A stretch of DNA of 64,000 bases from Chloroflexota bacterium (GTDB lineage Bacteria; Chloroflexota; Limnocylindria; Limnocylindrales; CSP1-4). Below, piece after piece: positions 1-9,616 of the stretch (position 1 is the first letter of the stretch; every line of letters begins with the position of its first letter). The stretch is taken from NCBI GenBank assembly GCA_005883615.1, contig VBEC01000020.1, positions 1 to 64,000 of the forward strand, read 5' to 3'. The notes beneath the pieces are model-generated. The model was not told where the DNA came from and made no database searches. It saw nothing but the letters and a program-made list of their open reading frames with translations. The translations under genes were made by a program, and so were the position numbers.

Positions 1-835
1 GCGAGCCACCGTAGAGGTAGAAGGCTCGATCGCCGCTGCGCGCGACCACCATCCCGGCAATCGGCCTCCCTTCCCGACGCGCCAGAAGCAGGTACCACGA
101 TCCGGTCTCGGCCAGGCCGCGCCCGAGCACATCGAGGAACTCGCGGGGACGCGCACGAAAACCCGCACGCTCAGCCGTCAGGCGGTACAAGTCGAAGAAT
201 TCGACCATGGCCTCGGGAGCTGCCTCGCGGTCGATGTCCACGCTGACACCTTCTCGCTCCGAGCGACGGACGAGGTTGCGTGTGTCCCTGGGCAGACCGG
301 GCACGATGGCGTCGGGATCGTCTGGGAGTGCGACGACGAGTGTCGAGGCTGCCTGGAGATCGAACCGCGCGCGCCGGAAGCCGACCCGCTTCAGCTGTCG
401 CCCGACATCCGGGCGGCCAGGGGGATCGCCACCCATCTCGGCGCGGGGATCCACCTTTGCCACGATCGCGCGTTCGCGTCGCGCCAGCGATCCGAGTCCC
501 TCTACGAGTGATTCGAGCAGGCGGGGTGCGTCGTCACGCTGACGGTCCCATACGGGCCCATGAGGGGCGTACAAAACCTGGCGGCCGAACGCGCTGGGAC
601 GGGCGAGGACCTGGACCGCGCCGGCTACTCCCCCGTCGGGGTCCTCGACGACGAGGCGGATGGGGCTCTCACCGCCCTCGCGCGAGGCGTCACCCCAGGC
701 CCACGACTGGAGCGGGTCGGCTGCGGGCGACCGAACGAGGAAGTCCTGCCAGGCACCCTTGTCGGCCTCGGTCGCCGGGCGCACCAGGAAGTCGCTGCCG
801 TCGCTACCGAATGGATGCTCCGCCGGCCTGGTCAC
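1..835 (-). CDS. FemAB-family peptidoglycan interpeptide-bridge aminoacyltransferase (C-terminus cut off by window edge)
   Basis: The minus-strand frame starts at a GTG (835-833) that overlaps the murJ stop as GTGA and stays open to base 1, giving 278 codons. The product has a GNAT-like half ending in the block RPIAGMVVARSGDRAFYLYG; the YLYGG string is characteristic of FemA/FemB/lipid II:glycine glycyltransferases, which add amino acids from aminoacyl-tRNA to the stem peptide of lipid II. An N-terminal substrate-facing domain containing QSWAWGDASREGG precedes it, also typical of the family. Coupling to murJ, the lipid II flippase, fits a cell-wall role. The last part of the second domain lies outside the window, so the exact subfamily and the amino acid added cannot be told. 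Confidence 0.82.
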   Translation of the reverse strand, partial: MTRPAEHPFGSDGSDFLVRPATEADKGAWQDFLVRSPAADPLQSWAWGDASREGGESPIRLVVEDPDGGVAGAVQVLARPSAFGRQVLYAPHGPVWDRQRDDAPRLLESLVEGLGSLARRERAIVAKVDPRAEMGGDPPGRPDVGRQLKRVGFRRARFDLQAASTLVVALPDDPDAIVPGLPRDTRNLVRRSEREGVSVDIDREAAPEAMVEFFDLYRLTAERAGFRARPREFLDVLGRGLAETGSWYLLLARREGRPIAGMVVARSGDRAFYLYGGS

Positions 836-2406
836 GGACGACCGGGCCGGGGCAGGGCGTCCGACATGAGCCGGACGATAGTGGTGAGTTCCGGTATCCG
901 CAAGGCGAGGCTCACGGCGAGATAGACGAGCCCACCGGCACCTCCCGCGACCAGGATCTCGACAATGAGCGCACTCTTCGTCGTTGCGTGGCTGAGGGCT
1001 CCCTCGAGGAAACCCAGGACGCCCGATGCCGTCAGACCCGCGAGCACTGCTCCAATCGCGGACCGGACGCCGGCCTCCATCACATCCATGGGCCGGAATC
1101 CGGCCATTCGCCGGTCGAGCACGGCGACCAGGAGCAGGGCCTCCGCCCACGCTCCGAGCGCGATGCCGAGTGCGATACCGGGCAGCTCCAATCCCAGCTG
1201 GGTGACCGCGACGATCCCGAACGTCACGTTGATCAACACGGCCAGGATCGCCGCCGCCACCGGCGTGACCGTATCGCGGTTGGCGTAGAACGCCCGCGCC
1301 AGGATCGCGATCATCGCCTCGGGCGGGAGCGCGATCAGCAGCACGAGCAGCACCCCTGCCGTCAGCTCAACGCCTCGCTCCGAGAATCGGCCGTAGTTGA
1401 AGAGCAGGCCCACTGCCTGGGTGCGGAGGACCATGCCGATCACCGCGATCGGCAGCATTACGAACAGGATCAGCCGGACCGACCGCGTTACCAGCGATAC
1501 GTAGCCGGCCACTTCGCCACGCGCGACATCGCGCGACATCGACGGCAGCGTCACGACGCCCATGGGCTGGCCGATGACCCCGAGCGGGATCTGGAACGCG
1601 GTGAAGGCGAACGTGAAGGCGCTAACCGAACCCGTGGCGAGCCCCGACGCGAGCGAGGTCGCAACGAGAAATGTCACCTGGCTGGCGCCGAGACCCAGCG
1701 CACGGGGCGCCATGAGCACCAGAGCCTGCCTGGCGTCGGGATCAGATAGGTCGACCTGGGGCCGATACCGGAAACCGGTCGCCCGCAGAGGGCGCAGCTG
1801 GATGAGCAGGTGGCCCAGTGCCCCGATGACCACCCCCAGGGCGAGACCAGGGACGCCGAGTACCGGAGCGAGGAAGATCGCGGCGCCGATGATCGCCAGG
1901 TTGTAGACGAGCGGCGCGACGGCACTCGCGGCGAAACGCCCCTGCGCATTGAGCAGGCTCGTCGCGACGGCGGCCGCCGCGAGCAGGATCGGGCTGAGCA
2001 GCATGATCCGCGTCAGCTCGATCGTCCGCTCGGTGCCCGCCGCGTCGAAGCTCACGATCGCGGGGATCAGGACCGGGGCCGCGACGGCGACCACGACCGC
2101 CAGCACCAGGAGCGTCGCGAGGATCAAGGTCAGGACCGTCGATGCGACGCGCCAGGCTCGCTCGTCCTCGCCGTGGGCGTGCAGGCCGGAGACAATCGGC
2201 ACCAGGGCCGCGGACATCGCGCCCGCGGCAACCAGCTGGAACATGAGATCGGGTAACCGAAAGGCGGCGAAGAAGGCGTCGAGATCCGGGCCGGCCCCGA
2301 ACGTCGCCCCGAACACCACAATCCGTAGCCAGCCCAGCAGGCGCGACGCGAGGAACGCGCCAGTGACGATCAGCCCGGCCCTTGCCAGCGAGGACCGTTG
2401 GGTCAC
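832..2406 (-). CDS. murJ: Lipid II flippase MurJ (MviN family)
   Basis: Encodes 524 residues, the usual MurJ length. The N-terminus shows the family signature: an amphipathic start, then [20 protein letters not shown] and [18 protein letters not shown], followed by about 14 hydrophobic membrane segments. MurJ moves lipid-linked peptidoglycan precursors across the cytoplasmic membrane and acts after MurG. The start is a GTG at 2406 that overlaps the xerC stop (GTGA), and the stop overlaps the next GTG of the FemAB gene in the same way, so all are probably translationally coupled on the topA transcript. No residue looks disrupted. Confidence 0.93.
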   Translation of the reverse strand: MTQRSSLARAGLIVTGAFLASRLLGWLRIVVFGATFGAGPDLDAFFAAFRLPDLMFQLVAAGAMSAALVPIVSGLHAHGEDERAWRVASTVLTLILATLLVLAVVVAVAAPVLIPAIVSFDAAGTERTIELTRIMLLSPILLAAAAVATSLLNAQGRFAASAVAPLVYNLAIIGAAIFLAPVLGVPGLALGVVIGALGHLLIQLRPLRATGFRYRPQVDLSDPDARQALVLMAPRALGLGASQVTFLVATSLASGLATGSVSAFTFAFTAFQIPLGVIGQPMGVVTLPSMSRDVARGEVAGYVSLVTRSVRLILFVMLPIAVIGMVLRTQAVGLLFNYGRFSERGVELTAGVLLVLLIALPPEAMIAILARAFYANRDTVTPVAAAILAVLINVTFGIVAVTQLGLELPGIALGIALGAWAEALLLVAVLDRRMAGFRPMDVMEAGVRSAIGAVLAGLTASGVLGFLEGALSHATTKSALIVEILVAGGAGGLVYLAVSLALRIPELTTIVRLMSDALPRPGRP

Positions 2407-3434
2407 GACGTGCGGGTGGCCTGTGCAGCTGCGGCGGAGGCGAGCGCGCTGACCTTGGTGCGTGGATGGGCGTGCTGATAGGCGGCGCGCAGGCGGGCCG
2501 GCGACACGTGGGTATAGACCTGGGTCGTCGCGAGGCTCTCGTGGCCGAGTAGCTCTTGCACGATGCGCAGATCAGCGCCCCCGTCAAGGAGATGAGTGGC
2601 GAACGAGTGCCGCAACGTGTGGGGCGAGATGCCGGCGGGCAGGCCCGCCAGCCGCCGCAAGCGATCCAGCCTCAGGCGTAATCCGCGCACCCCCAGCCCG
2701 CCACCGGCCCGGTTGAGGAAGAGCTCTGGAGGTTCGGCCACGCGCCCGGCGGTAGGTTCGGCGGGTCCGGACCCCGGCAACGTGCGTCCGCGTGCTAGCA
2801 GGACCGGCCGGCCGTCCGCGAGATACTCCTCGAGAGCGTGGCGCGCCGGGCGGCCAAGCAGCCCGATGCGCTCCTTGCGGCCCTTGCCCAGCACGCGCAG
2901 CTCGCCTCGCCGCAGGTCCAGCTCGCCGACCGTGGCGCCCGCGAGCTCGCTGATGCGCAGGCCGGCCGCGTAGGCCGTTTCAACGATGGCCCGATCCCGC
3001 AGCGCGATAGCCGTGGAGCGGCCCGCCGTGCCGCCAGTGGCTTTGCCGGCGGAAGCGAGGTCGGCGTCAACCACGGCAAGCAGCCGCTCGACCTGCTCGA
3101 TCTCCAGGACTCGAGGCAATCGCCGGGGGAGGCGCGGCGTGGCGATCGAGGCCCACGGATCGCTGGCGGTCAGGCTCTCCCGCACGGCAAAGCGGTAGAA
3201 GGACCGGATTGCGGCCAGTCGCTGGGCCACGGAGCTCTTCGCGTTCGCCTCTCCAAGGGCGGCGAGGTAGGCACGCAGATCGGCGCGCGTCGGCGCGCGC
3301 CAATCGGCACCCCGATCGTCCAGCCAGCCCAGGTAGCTGCCGACCGCTGTCGTATAGGAGCGGCTGGTGTTTGGAGACGCGTCCTTGGCGGCGAGGCCGC
3401 GCAGGAATCGATCGAGGGCGGAGCGCCCACTCAC
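2403..3434 (-). CDS. xerC: Tyrosine recombinase XerC/XerD
   Basis: I place the start at the GTG at 3434-3432, which overlaps the topA stop (GTGA), giving 343 residues; a longer open frame upstream lies entirely inside topA and is not needed. Residues 1-90 form a SAM-like core-binding domain ([20 protein letters not shown]). The catalytic domain follows with Arg in GLRISELAG, Lys in [32 protein letters not shown] and the nucleophile in VYTHVS. It probably resolves chromosome dimers at dif together with a partner recombinase. The topA-xerC order, close to dprA, is a conserved arrangement in Gram-positive bacteria. XerC versus XerD cannot be told apart by eye; the neighbourhood favours XerC. Confidence 0.88.
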   Translation of the reverse strand: MSGRSALDRFLRGLAAKDASPNTSRSYTTAVGSYLGWLDDRGADWRAPTRADLRAYLAALGEANAKSSVAQRLAAIRSFYRFAVRESLTASDPWASIATPRLPRRLPRVLEIEQVERLLAVVDADLASAGKATGGTAGRSTAIALRDRAIVETAYAAGLRISELAGATVGELDLRRGELRVLGKGRKERIGLLGRPARHALEEYLADGRPVLLARGRTLPGSGPAEPTAGRVAEPPELFLNRAGGGLGVRGLRLRLDRLRRLAGLPAGISPHTLRHSFATHLLDGGADLRIVQELLGHESLATTQVYTHVSPARLRAAYQHAHPRTKVSALASAAAAQATRTS

Positions 3435-5956
3435 GCCGCGGAAGAGCGACGACGCCGGCCCCCGCCGCGTCCCCCGCGGGCACCCGTCGCCTGAGGCTCG
3501 GGCCTCGTGCGCTCGGCGCGCGTCGCCGTCGCGGCTCGAGCTCGCGCACCGCGGTTGCCGCCACGCTTTGGCCTGGCCAGCGCATCCGGGTTGGCAGGCC
3601 CGCCGGGCACGCGAGCTCCGGGCTCGAGACCGTCCGCGGGTAGCTCGATCGCGGCCCCGCAGTGCAGGCAGATCGCAGCATCTCCCTGGCGTGCCACAGG
3701 TCCATCGTCGGCGTCGTGGACCGCTCCCAGCGGCTCGCGTGACGTCGTGAAGTCGCATTTCGGATAGCGCGAGCAGCCCCAGAAGAGGGAGCCTGTCCGG
3801 CGTGCTCGGCGCGTCAGGAGGTTTCCCTGGCCGCACTTCGGGCACGCGACCTCGAACGCGAGCGGCGCGGGCGGCGGCGGCCCCTGGCGATGGATGTAGT
3901 CGCAGTCGGGGTAGCGGTCACAGCCCACGAAGCCACCGAACCGGCCACGCTTGGCCACGAGGTGACCGCCGTCCGCCTCGCCGCACTTCGGGCAGCTCTC
4001 GCCGACGCCGGGCAGGGCCGGTGTCGGTCCGGCGGGCGCAGCATCCCCCGCTTCGGCCGACGTTCCGTTTCGAGCCCCATCGCCTGCCGCGAGGGCCTCC
4101 TCGCTGCCCGGAAGCGGCCGCGTCTCCTTGTGCTCGGGATACATCGAGCAGGCAAGGAACTCACCGTAACGCCCGAGGCGTACCACCATCGGGTGGCCCA
4201 GCGAGCACAGCTCGTCGGTCGGCCGGGTCGTGAAGTCAGACCGCCGGAGCTCCTTGGCCTTCGTCTCCACGAGGGTGTGGAACGGTCCGTAGAAGGCGCG
4301 CACGAAGGGAACCCAGGAACGCTTCCCGCTGGCGACCTCGTCGAGCTCTTCCTCCATCCGAGCCGTGAACGCCAGGTCGACGAACTCGCCGAAGTGCGCA
4401 ACGAGGAGATCCGTGACGATCTCGCCGACCGGCTCCGGCTGCAGCCGCCGTTCCTTGACCCGCACGTAGCCACGGTCGAGGATCGTCGAGATCGTGGCGG
4501 CGTAGGTGGACGGACGCCCGATGCCGTGCTCTTCGAGGGCCTTGATGAGGCTGGCCTCGGTGAAGCGCGGTGGCGGCTCCGTGAAATGCTGCCGGGCATC
4601 GATCGATTCGACCGTCGTCGGGTCGCCCTCGTGCAGCGGCGGCAGGGTTCGTTCCGGCTCGTCGGTCGTATCGTCGGTGCCCTCCGTGTAGACCGCTGCA
4701 AAGCCGTCGAACATGGTCCGAGTTGCGGACGCCCGCAGCTCGTAGGCCCCGTCGGCCAGTTCCACCGACGTCGTTTCCAACTCCTTGGCTGCCATCTGGC
4801 TGGCCAACGCGCGCTGCCAGATGAGCCGGTAGAGGCGCGCCTCGTCCCGACCGAGCGAGCGCGACAGCGTGTCGGGATCTCGGACAAACGAGGTCGGCCG
4901 GATCGCCTCGTGCGCTTCCTGCGCGCCGCGGGTCTTGGTCCGGTAGACGCGGCCCTTGGGCATCGTGTAGCGGTCACCGTAGCGAGCCCGGATGACCTCG
5001 CGCGCTTCGCCCAGAGCCTGCCCGGAGAGGGCCACCGAGTCGGTGCGCATGTACGTGATCAGGCCGATCTGGCCATCCGCGGTCTCGACCCCCTCGTAGA
5101 GCCGCTGGGCCACCGACATGGTGCGCTTCGGGCTGAAGCCGAGCTTGCGGCTCGCCTCCTGCTGGAGGGTCGAAGTCGTGAACGGCGGCGCAGGGCTTCG
5201 CGTCGAACGCTTGACGGCGACCGATCGAACTCGAGGCTTGCTCCGCTCGAGGGCTTCACGGTGGCGCGTCGCGGTCGCCTCGTCGCCAATCACGGGCTTC
5301 TGCCCGTCGATCCGGACGAGCTCCGCGGAGAACGTCTCGCCTGTTGCCGTCGCCAGGATTGCCTCGATGGTCCAGTACTCGCGGGCGACGAAGGCACGGA
5401 TCTCGCGTTCGCGCTCGACCACCAACCGCACGGCGACCGACTGCACCCGACCAGCCGAAAGCCCCGAACGAACCTTTCGCCAGAGAAGCGGGCTGAGGGT
5501 GTAGCCCACGAGGCGGTCGACGACGCGGCGGGCCTGTTGTGCATCGACAAGGTGGCGATCGATCGCGCGCGGATGCGCAAATGCCTCGCGAATGGCAGGC
5601 TCCGTGATCTCCGAGAACGTCACACGGCGGGTCTTCGCCTGCGGGATGTCCGCGGCCTCGGCCACGTGCCAGGCGATGGCCTCGCCCTCGCGGTCGAGGT
5701 CGGTGGCGAGGTACACGAGATCGGCCTTGCCGGCGGCCTTCCGTATCGCGCCCACGTGTCGGCGCCGATCGTCGACGATCTCGTAATCGGGCCGAAAATC
5801 GTGCTCGACATCCACACCGAGCTGGTTCTTGCCGGGGTTCTCGGGCAGGTCGCGGACGTGGCCGTACGAGGCCAGGACGGTGAAGTCCCGGCCCAGATAT
5901 CGCTCGATCGTCTTGGCCTTTGCGGGCGACTCGACGATCACAAGGTTGCCGCTCAT
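3431..5956 (-). CDS. topA: DNA topoisomerase I (type IA)
   Basis: Encodes 841 residues from the ATG at 5956; an upstream ATG in the same frame would add 40 unrelated residues. The Toprim domain starts at once ([18 protein letters not shown]) with acidic residues E9, D86, D88 and E90. The catalytic tyrosine is Y302 in [10 protein letters not shown]. The C-terminus carries zinc-ribbon modules: a degenerate CSLGHPM unit, two complete ones ([10 protein letters not shown] and [10 protein letters not shown], each closed by a C-x-RYP-x-C pair), a final CLHCGAAI piece, then a basic Arg/Ala tail. It relaxes negative supercoils. A TAGACT box sits 8 nt before the ATG with no ribosome binding site, suggesting a leaderless message that continues through xerC, murJ and the FemAB gene. 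Confidence 0.96.
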   Translation of the reverse strand: MSGNLVIVESPAKAKTIERYLGRDFTVLASYGHVRDLPENPGKNQLGVDVEHDFRPDYEIVDDRRRHVGAIRKAAGKADLVYLATDLDREGEAIAWHVAEAADIPQAKTRRVTFSEITEPAIREAFAHPRAIDRHLVDAQQARRVVDRLVGYTLSPLLWRKVRSGLSAGRVQSVAVRLVVEREREIRAFVAREYWTIEAILATATGETFSAELVRIDGQKPVIGDEATATRHREALERSKPRVRSVAVKRSTRSPAPPFTTSTLQQEASRKLGFSPKRTMSVAQRLYEGVETADGQIGLITYMRTDSVALSGQALGEAREVIRARYGDRYTMPKGRVYRTKTRGAQEAHEAIRPTSFVRDPDTLSRSLGRDEARLYRLIWQRALASQMAAKELETTSVELADGAYELRASATRTMFDGFAAVYTEGTDDTTDEPERTLPPLHEGDPTTVESIDARQHFTEPPPRFTEASLIKALEEHGIGRPSTYAATISTILDRGYVRVKERRLQPEPVGEIVTDLLVAHFGEFVDLAFTARMEEELDEVASGKRSWVPFVRAFYGPFHTLVETKAKELRRSDFTTRPTDELCSLGHPMVVRLGRYGEFLACSMYPEHKETRPLPGSEEALAAGDGARNGTSAEAGDAAPAGPTPALPGVGESCPKCGEADGGHLVAKRGRFGGFVGCDRYPDCDYIHRQGPPPPAPLAFEVACPKCGQGNLLTRRARRTGSLFWGCSRYPKCDFTTSREPLGAVHDADDGPVARQGDAAICLHCGAAIELPADGLEPGARVPGGPANPDALARPKRGGNRGARARAATATRAERTRPEPQATGARGGRGGGRRRRSSAA

Positions 5957-5964
5957 CGCGCCGG

Positions 5965-5970
5965 AGTCTA
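5965..5970 (-). promoter_or_regulatory. Putative -10 box of topA (leaderless start)
   Basis: TAGACT on the minus strand, 8 nt before the topA ATG; no purine-rich ribosome binding site lies between. Matches the TANNNT-at-6-to-9-nt pattern seen before many genes in this window. Confidence 0.5.
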
Positions 5971-6041
5971 GCAAAGGGGCCTTTGCGCGCCGTTCATTCG
6001 TTCGTACGAGGCGGATCGGAAAGCCCCGCGAGGTGAGTCGG

Positions 6042-6371
6042 TCATGCCTCCCGAACGCGACGCAGGAAGTCCTCATCGATCGTGAGATCTTCCTCGGGCT
6101 GAGCCTCGCCGATCAGATCCAGCGCTTCCCCGGCGTCCCCGCGGCCGTTCGATTCGAGGCCGGCGGCCGCCGGCGGTACCTCGATGAAGCGGATATGGAT
6201 CAGCGGGAAGAGGAAGAAGGAATCGGTGTGGTCGGCGAACAGGGGCCGCTTGCCGCTGAGCGTCCTGAGGTTCGTGCAGGCCAGCGCGACATCGGTGGTC
6301 GCGGGCATCTCGAACAGATCCGCCACCAGCGGCTGTTCGTTGGCAAGATGAATGACGGCGTTCTGGATCAT
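6042..6371 (-). CDS. Conserved-looking small protein of unknown function
   Basis: Encodes 109 residues if the ATG at 6371 is used. The N-terminal two thirds look like a compact beta-rich domain (MIQNAVIHLANEQPLVADLF, LFADHTDSFFLFPLIHIRF), and the tail is acidic. No signal peptide or membrane segment is visible. I do not recognise a named family with certainty. A longer frame with an upstream ATG exists, but the ATG at 6371 is preceded by a TACGAT box 8 nt away, the same leaderless layout as topA, and the upstream extension reads as low-quality coding. It lies between the secreted SCP protein and topA, with about 85 bp before the topA start. Confidence 0.6.
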   Translation of the reverse strand: MIQNAVIHLANEQPLVADLFEMPATTDVALACTNLRTLSGKRPLFADHTDSFFLFPLIHIRFIEVPPAAAGLESNGRGDAGEALDLIGEAQPEEDLTIDEDFLRRVREA

Positions 6372-6379
6372 CGACTGCG

Positions 6380-6385
6380 ATCGTA
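6380..6385 (-). promoter_or_regulatory. Putative -10 box of the 6042-6371 gene (leaderless start)
   Basis: TACGAT on the minus strand, 8 nt before the ATG at 6371, with no ribosome binding site in between. This box helps decide the start codon. Confidence 0.45.
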
Positions 6386-6474
6386 GGCGGCCGGCCGCGC
6401 TCTCGTCAGGCAGCCGGAGGCGCCACCGCGACGTCGGCAGAAGTCCCGGGTCCTTCCCGCCCCGAAGGTGCGCG

Positions 6475-8112
6475 TCAGGGATGGTAGAAGTCGACCACCA
6501 GCCGAATTCGCCCGCCGTAAACCCACACGCCAATGCCACAGCGCCGGTAGGCGGGATTCATGAGGTTCGCGTAGTGGCAGTAGCCACCGCAGGGTTTCTC
6601 GCTTTGATAGAAGAGGTGCGTCCCAAGGACCGAGGAGTAGGCGTTGCTCGCCGACCGGCAACCGATGTTCTCGGCTGCCCAGCCGCCGTAGCCAGCCCGA
6701 TTGAGGCGGGTGGTCGGGTTGCCGTCGGCGTAGTGGCTGCAGATCCCGCGGGTTGCGAGGAGCTTCGCGTAGGGGCGGGAGACGCGGCTCGAGATCCCGG
6801 AATCGAGAACAATCGGCGGCGTGGAGAGGCCGCCGGGGCTGCTGCATGCGCCAGTCGACGTGACCCAGCCGCCCGTGCGGGTGCAGTTCATCAGGCGCAG
6901 GTAGTACGTCTCCACGGCGTACCACGTCGCACGGCCGGCGGTGCTACCCGATGGTCGACTGATCGGGACGGCTCGCGCGGCCACCGGTCTCGCCGCCGCC
7001 GGTGCTGGCTTGCCGACGGTCTGGAATATGGCGCCTCCCGCGGCCGCGATCGGCGCACCGTCGCGCCCTTTGGCGGTGTTGCCCACCGATACTTGCACCG
7101 CGGTCGCACTGCCGAGACTCTTGGCCGGATCCAGCACGAGGACCGTGTCGCTTTCCGCCCACGTCACCTTCCCGGTGACTGGCGTGCCCCCAGCGGTGAC
7201 GGTGAAGGCCGCCGCCGTCGAAGTCCGCTCCATCGGTTTCGTGAAGCGCACGGAGACGGCCGCGTCAACCGGGATGGCCGTCGCGCCGTTCATCGGCCGG
7301 AAGCGAACGACCGATGGCGCCACAGCGGTGCGGATGCGCAGGGGCAGCGGGATGGCCACGGGCGCGCCGTCCGTGTCGAGCACTTCGCTGGTGAGGCTGA
7401 CCGTGTAAGCCGTATCGGGCGCCAGGGCCGGCGACGGAACAAACGTGACTCGGTCGGCGGTGACGCCGGCCGCTTCCCCGAAGGTGCCCGCGACGGCCGG
7501 CTCAATCCGGAAGGCCGCTTCGGCCGATGCGACGTCCACCGGCCGTTCGAAGGCCACGCTCAGCGCCGATGCTGGACTGACCCGGCTACCGGCGGTGACG
7601 TCCGCGGCCAGCCTGGCGCTCGTCGCGGGCCGGGTCAGGAACGCTGTCCGAGCAGGCTCGAGGAGGGATTGTCCCTTTGCCGTACGGGCACCCACCCCGA
7701 CCGAGATCGTGTAATAGGTACCCGTCAGCCAGGCGGCCATTGGCGTGACTGTGACTCTCGTCGAGTCCGCGCTCCACGACACGGACACAGCAGTGACTGG
7801 CGACACGCTAAGTGCGGCGGCAACGCTTGAGCGGTCCATTGCGGCCCCGAATGTGACCGCCACCGGATCGTGCAGGTCCTGGCGATAGCGGATGTCCGAA
7901 GTGAACTGCGCGACCGGCACGGACCCCGCGATCGAAGGGGGCGTCGCGCTGGTTGGGCTGAGGCTGAAGGAGCTGAAAGCGGCGATCCAGATGATCGCCC
8001 CAACGCCGAGCAGCAGACCGAGCCGCCCTGCGACGGACCGTCGAAGCACGACCGGCAGGTAGATGAGAACGATCACCGGCACGGCCAGCAGCGCGACGGC
8101 AATCTTTCGCAA
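6475..8112 (-). CDS. Exported protein with Big_5/Ig-like repeats and a C-terminal SCP/CAP domain
   Basis: Encodes 545 residues from a TTG at 8112 preceded by AGGAGA at a 7-nt distance; no good ATG exists. An N-terminal hydrophobic region (KIAVALLAVPVIVLIYLPVV, then a second stretch near residue 35) acts as signal or anchor. Three or four Big_5-type Ig-like modules follow, recognisable by repeats such as PVAVTFGAAMDRSSV, SVRFTKPMERTSTAAAF and the TAYTVSLTSEV strand. The last about 130 residues resemble an SCP/CAP domain (SHYADGNPTTR, GWAAENIGC, ANLMNPAYRRCGIGVW) with several cysteines that may form disulfides. The role is extracellular and unknown; cell-wall or matrix interaction is a guess. 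A TATCCT box about 105 nt upstream (8219-8224) may be its promoter. Confidence 0.8.
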   Translation of the reverse strand: MRKIAVALLAVPVIVLIYLPVVLRRSVAGRLGLLLGVGAIIWIAAFSSFSLSPTSATPPSIAGSVPVAQFTSDIRYRQDLHDPVAVTFGAAMDRSSVAAALSVSPVTAVSVSWSADSTRVTVTPMAAWLTGTYYTISVGVGARTAKGQSLLEPARTAFLTRPATSARLAADVTAGSRVSPASALSVAFERPVDVASAEAAFRIEPAVAGTFGEAAGVTADRVTFVPSPALAPDTAYTVSLTSEVLDTDGAPVAIPLPLRIRTAVAPSVVRFRPMNGATAIPVDAAVSVRFTKPMERTSTAAAFTVTAGGTPVTGKVTWAESDTVLVLDPAKSLGSATAVQVSVGNTAKGRDGAPIAAAGGAIFQTVGKPAPAAARPVAARAVPISRPSGSTAGRATWYAVETYYLRLMNCTRTGGWVTSTGACSSPGGLSTPPIVLDSGISSRVSRPYAKLLATRGICSHYADGNPTTRLNRAGYGGWAAENIGCRSASNAYSSVLGTHLFYQSEKPCGGYCHYANLMNPAYRRCGIGVWVYGGRIRLVVDFYHP

Positions 8113-8299
8113 TAGACAGTCTCCTGGCTCGTGGCTGGGGACGCGAGGTCGGCCGATCTGTCGATGCCTGGCTGGGGCCGGGGCGCCGGTCGGAGCGCTC
8201 GCTCCGGCGGTCGGCGGCAGGATAACACCGGGCAATCGGGCCCGGCAAACCAATCGAGCTCGGTCGGTACGGTCGACAGCCGGCCGGGCGTTCCCGGAA

Positions 8300-9613
8300 T
8301 CAGCTCGAAGCCAGCAGACCGGCGGGTCGGTAACGGCCGTACGCGGCGACGGCGAGTCCTCGCATTTCCAGGAGGGTCAGGACGCCCAGCACGCTGGCGA
8401 TCGGAAGCTCCGTCGTAGCGACCAGCTCATCGGCCGTCGAACGGCCGGCGACGAGGGCTTCCGCTACCGCACGCTCGCTCCCGCCGAGGTGCGAGAGCAC
8501 GGATTCCCGGGAAGCCGTCGGAGCCTTCGAGGCGCGCTCGGCGGGAGTGGCGCGGACCGGTTCGCCGGCATCTGCGTGGGCCGGGGCAAGCCCGAGGTCC
8601 TCGAGCAGCTCTGGGACTCCAGCGACGATTCGGGCCGCCTCGGGGTACGCGCGCAGGAAGGCGAGGCTGCCGGCCACGGTCGGACTGTCGATCGCGCCAG
8701 GGACCAGGAAGCAGGGGCGGCCCTGTTCCAGGGCCCACGAGGCCGTGATCAACGCGCCGCTTTGGGCGGCCGCCTCGACGACGACCGTCGCGTCGGCGAG
8801 TCCGCTGATCAGCCGGTTCCGCCGCGGAAACGTGCCGCGAGTGGGTGACGCGTCCGGCGGCAGCTCGCTGACGACCGCACCGCCGCTGTCGACGATGGCA
8901 TCGGCGAGGCGCCGGTGGGCCAGCGGGAAGAGGTGGCGGTGACCGCCCCCGAGCACCGCCAGCGTCGGCCGATGCTCGGCGACGCAGGCGGCGTGTGCCG
9001 CCCCGTCGATCCCGACCGCCAAACCCGAGACGACCGTCGTTCCTTGTCGCGCCAGGGATCCGGCAATGCGCGCGGCCACCCGGCGGCCGTAGTCGGACGG
9101 ACGGCGGGTGCCGACCACCGCGACGGCCGAGGGAGACGAGAGCACCGCCGGGTCTCCCCTGACGAACAGCACGTGAGGCGGCATCTCGATTGCCAGGAGC
9201 CGAGCCGGGAAAGCCGCGTCCTCCAGGGTCACGACGATGAGGCCCTCGCGACTGACGGCTTCGAGGACATCGTCCCCGCGTGCGGCATGCTCGACGATCC
9301 GAGCAGCGAGGTCAGCCGAAATCCTGGTGACTTCCCGTTCACCCTTCGGACCAGCCCTGGCGGTCAGCGCGGCTCGCCCGCCACGGCGTCGGGCCACCGA
9401 AAGAATCCCTCGCCCACTGCCGAACCTGCGGAGGAGACTGCCGAACGTCACGGGACCCAGTCCGTGGATAGATGCGAGCACCGTCCACGCATCACGCTCC
9501 TCGAGAAGCGTGCGACTCTCCGTCCTCAGGGCCTGCCCGGACACCGGTACGGACGCTCCACCGTCCGGTCCCCCTTCCCGCGCCATGAGGCCGTCGCGAC
9601 CCACGCCGAGCAC
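8300..9613 (-). CDS. dprA: DNA-processing protein DprA/Smf
   Basis: Encodes 437 residues from a GTG at 9613, three bases after the comM stop; an ATG at 9586 is an alternative. An N-terminal helical region (HGLGPVTFGSLLRRFGSG) is followed by the DprA Rossmann fold with VAVVGTRRPSDYGRR, SGLAVGIDGAAHAA, LGGGHRHLFPLAHRRL, TFPRRNRLISGLA, SGALITASWALEQGR and VPGAIDSP. A winged-helix-like C-terminus (ERAVAEALVAGRSTADELVA) closes it, as in many Smf proteins. DprA protects incoming single-stranded DNA and loads RecA during transformation. Its pairing with comM strengthens the assignment. dprA next to topA-xerC is a common order; here two extra genes separate them. Confidence 0.93.
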   Translation of the reverse strand: MLGVGRDGLMAREGGPDGGASVPVSGQALRTESRTLLEERDAWTVLASIHGLGPVTFGSLLRRFGSGRGILSVARRRGGRAALTARAGPKGEREVTRISADLAARIVEHAARGDDVLEAVSREGLIVVTLEDAAFPARLLAIEMPPHVLFVRGDPAVLSSPSAVAVVGTRRPSDYGRRVAARIAGSLARQGTTVVSGLAVGIDGAAHAACVAEHRPTLAVLGGGHRHLFPLAHRRLADAIVDSGGAVVSELPPDASPTRGTFPRRNRLISGLADATVVVEAAAQSGALITASWALEQGRPCFLVPGAIDSPTVAGSLAFLRAYPEAARIVAGVPELLEDLGLAPAHADAGEPVRATPAERASKAPTASRESVLSHLGGSERAVAEALVAGRSTADELVATTELPIASVLGVLTLLEMRGLAVAAYGRYRPAGLLASS

Positions 9614-9616
9614 CCC

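Noticed and set aside
3890-5971. A 693-codon plus-strand open frame opposite topA, and similar long frames opposite xerC, ftsH, XylH, the GGDEF-EAL gene and others
   Set aside because: They mirror genes with clear domains on the other strand, have Arg/Gly/Pro-rich composition typical of antisense frames in high-G+C DNA, and show no motifs or start signals.
8112-8230. Possible riboswitch leader (cobalamin- or c-di-AMP-like) before the SCP-domain gene, because of GAGCCAGGAGAC and ATCCTGCCG
   Set aside because: Only isolated short matches; the conserved cores of both classes are missing and the spacing is too short. The AGGAGA is better explained as the ribosome binding site of the TTG start.
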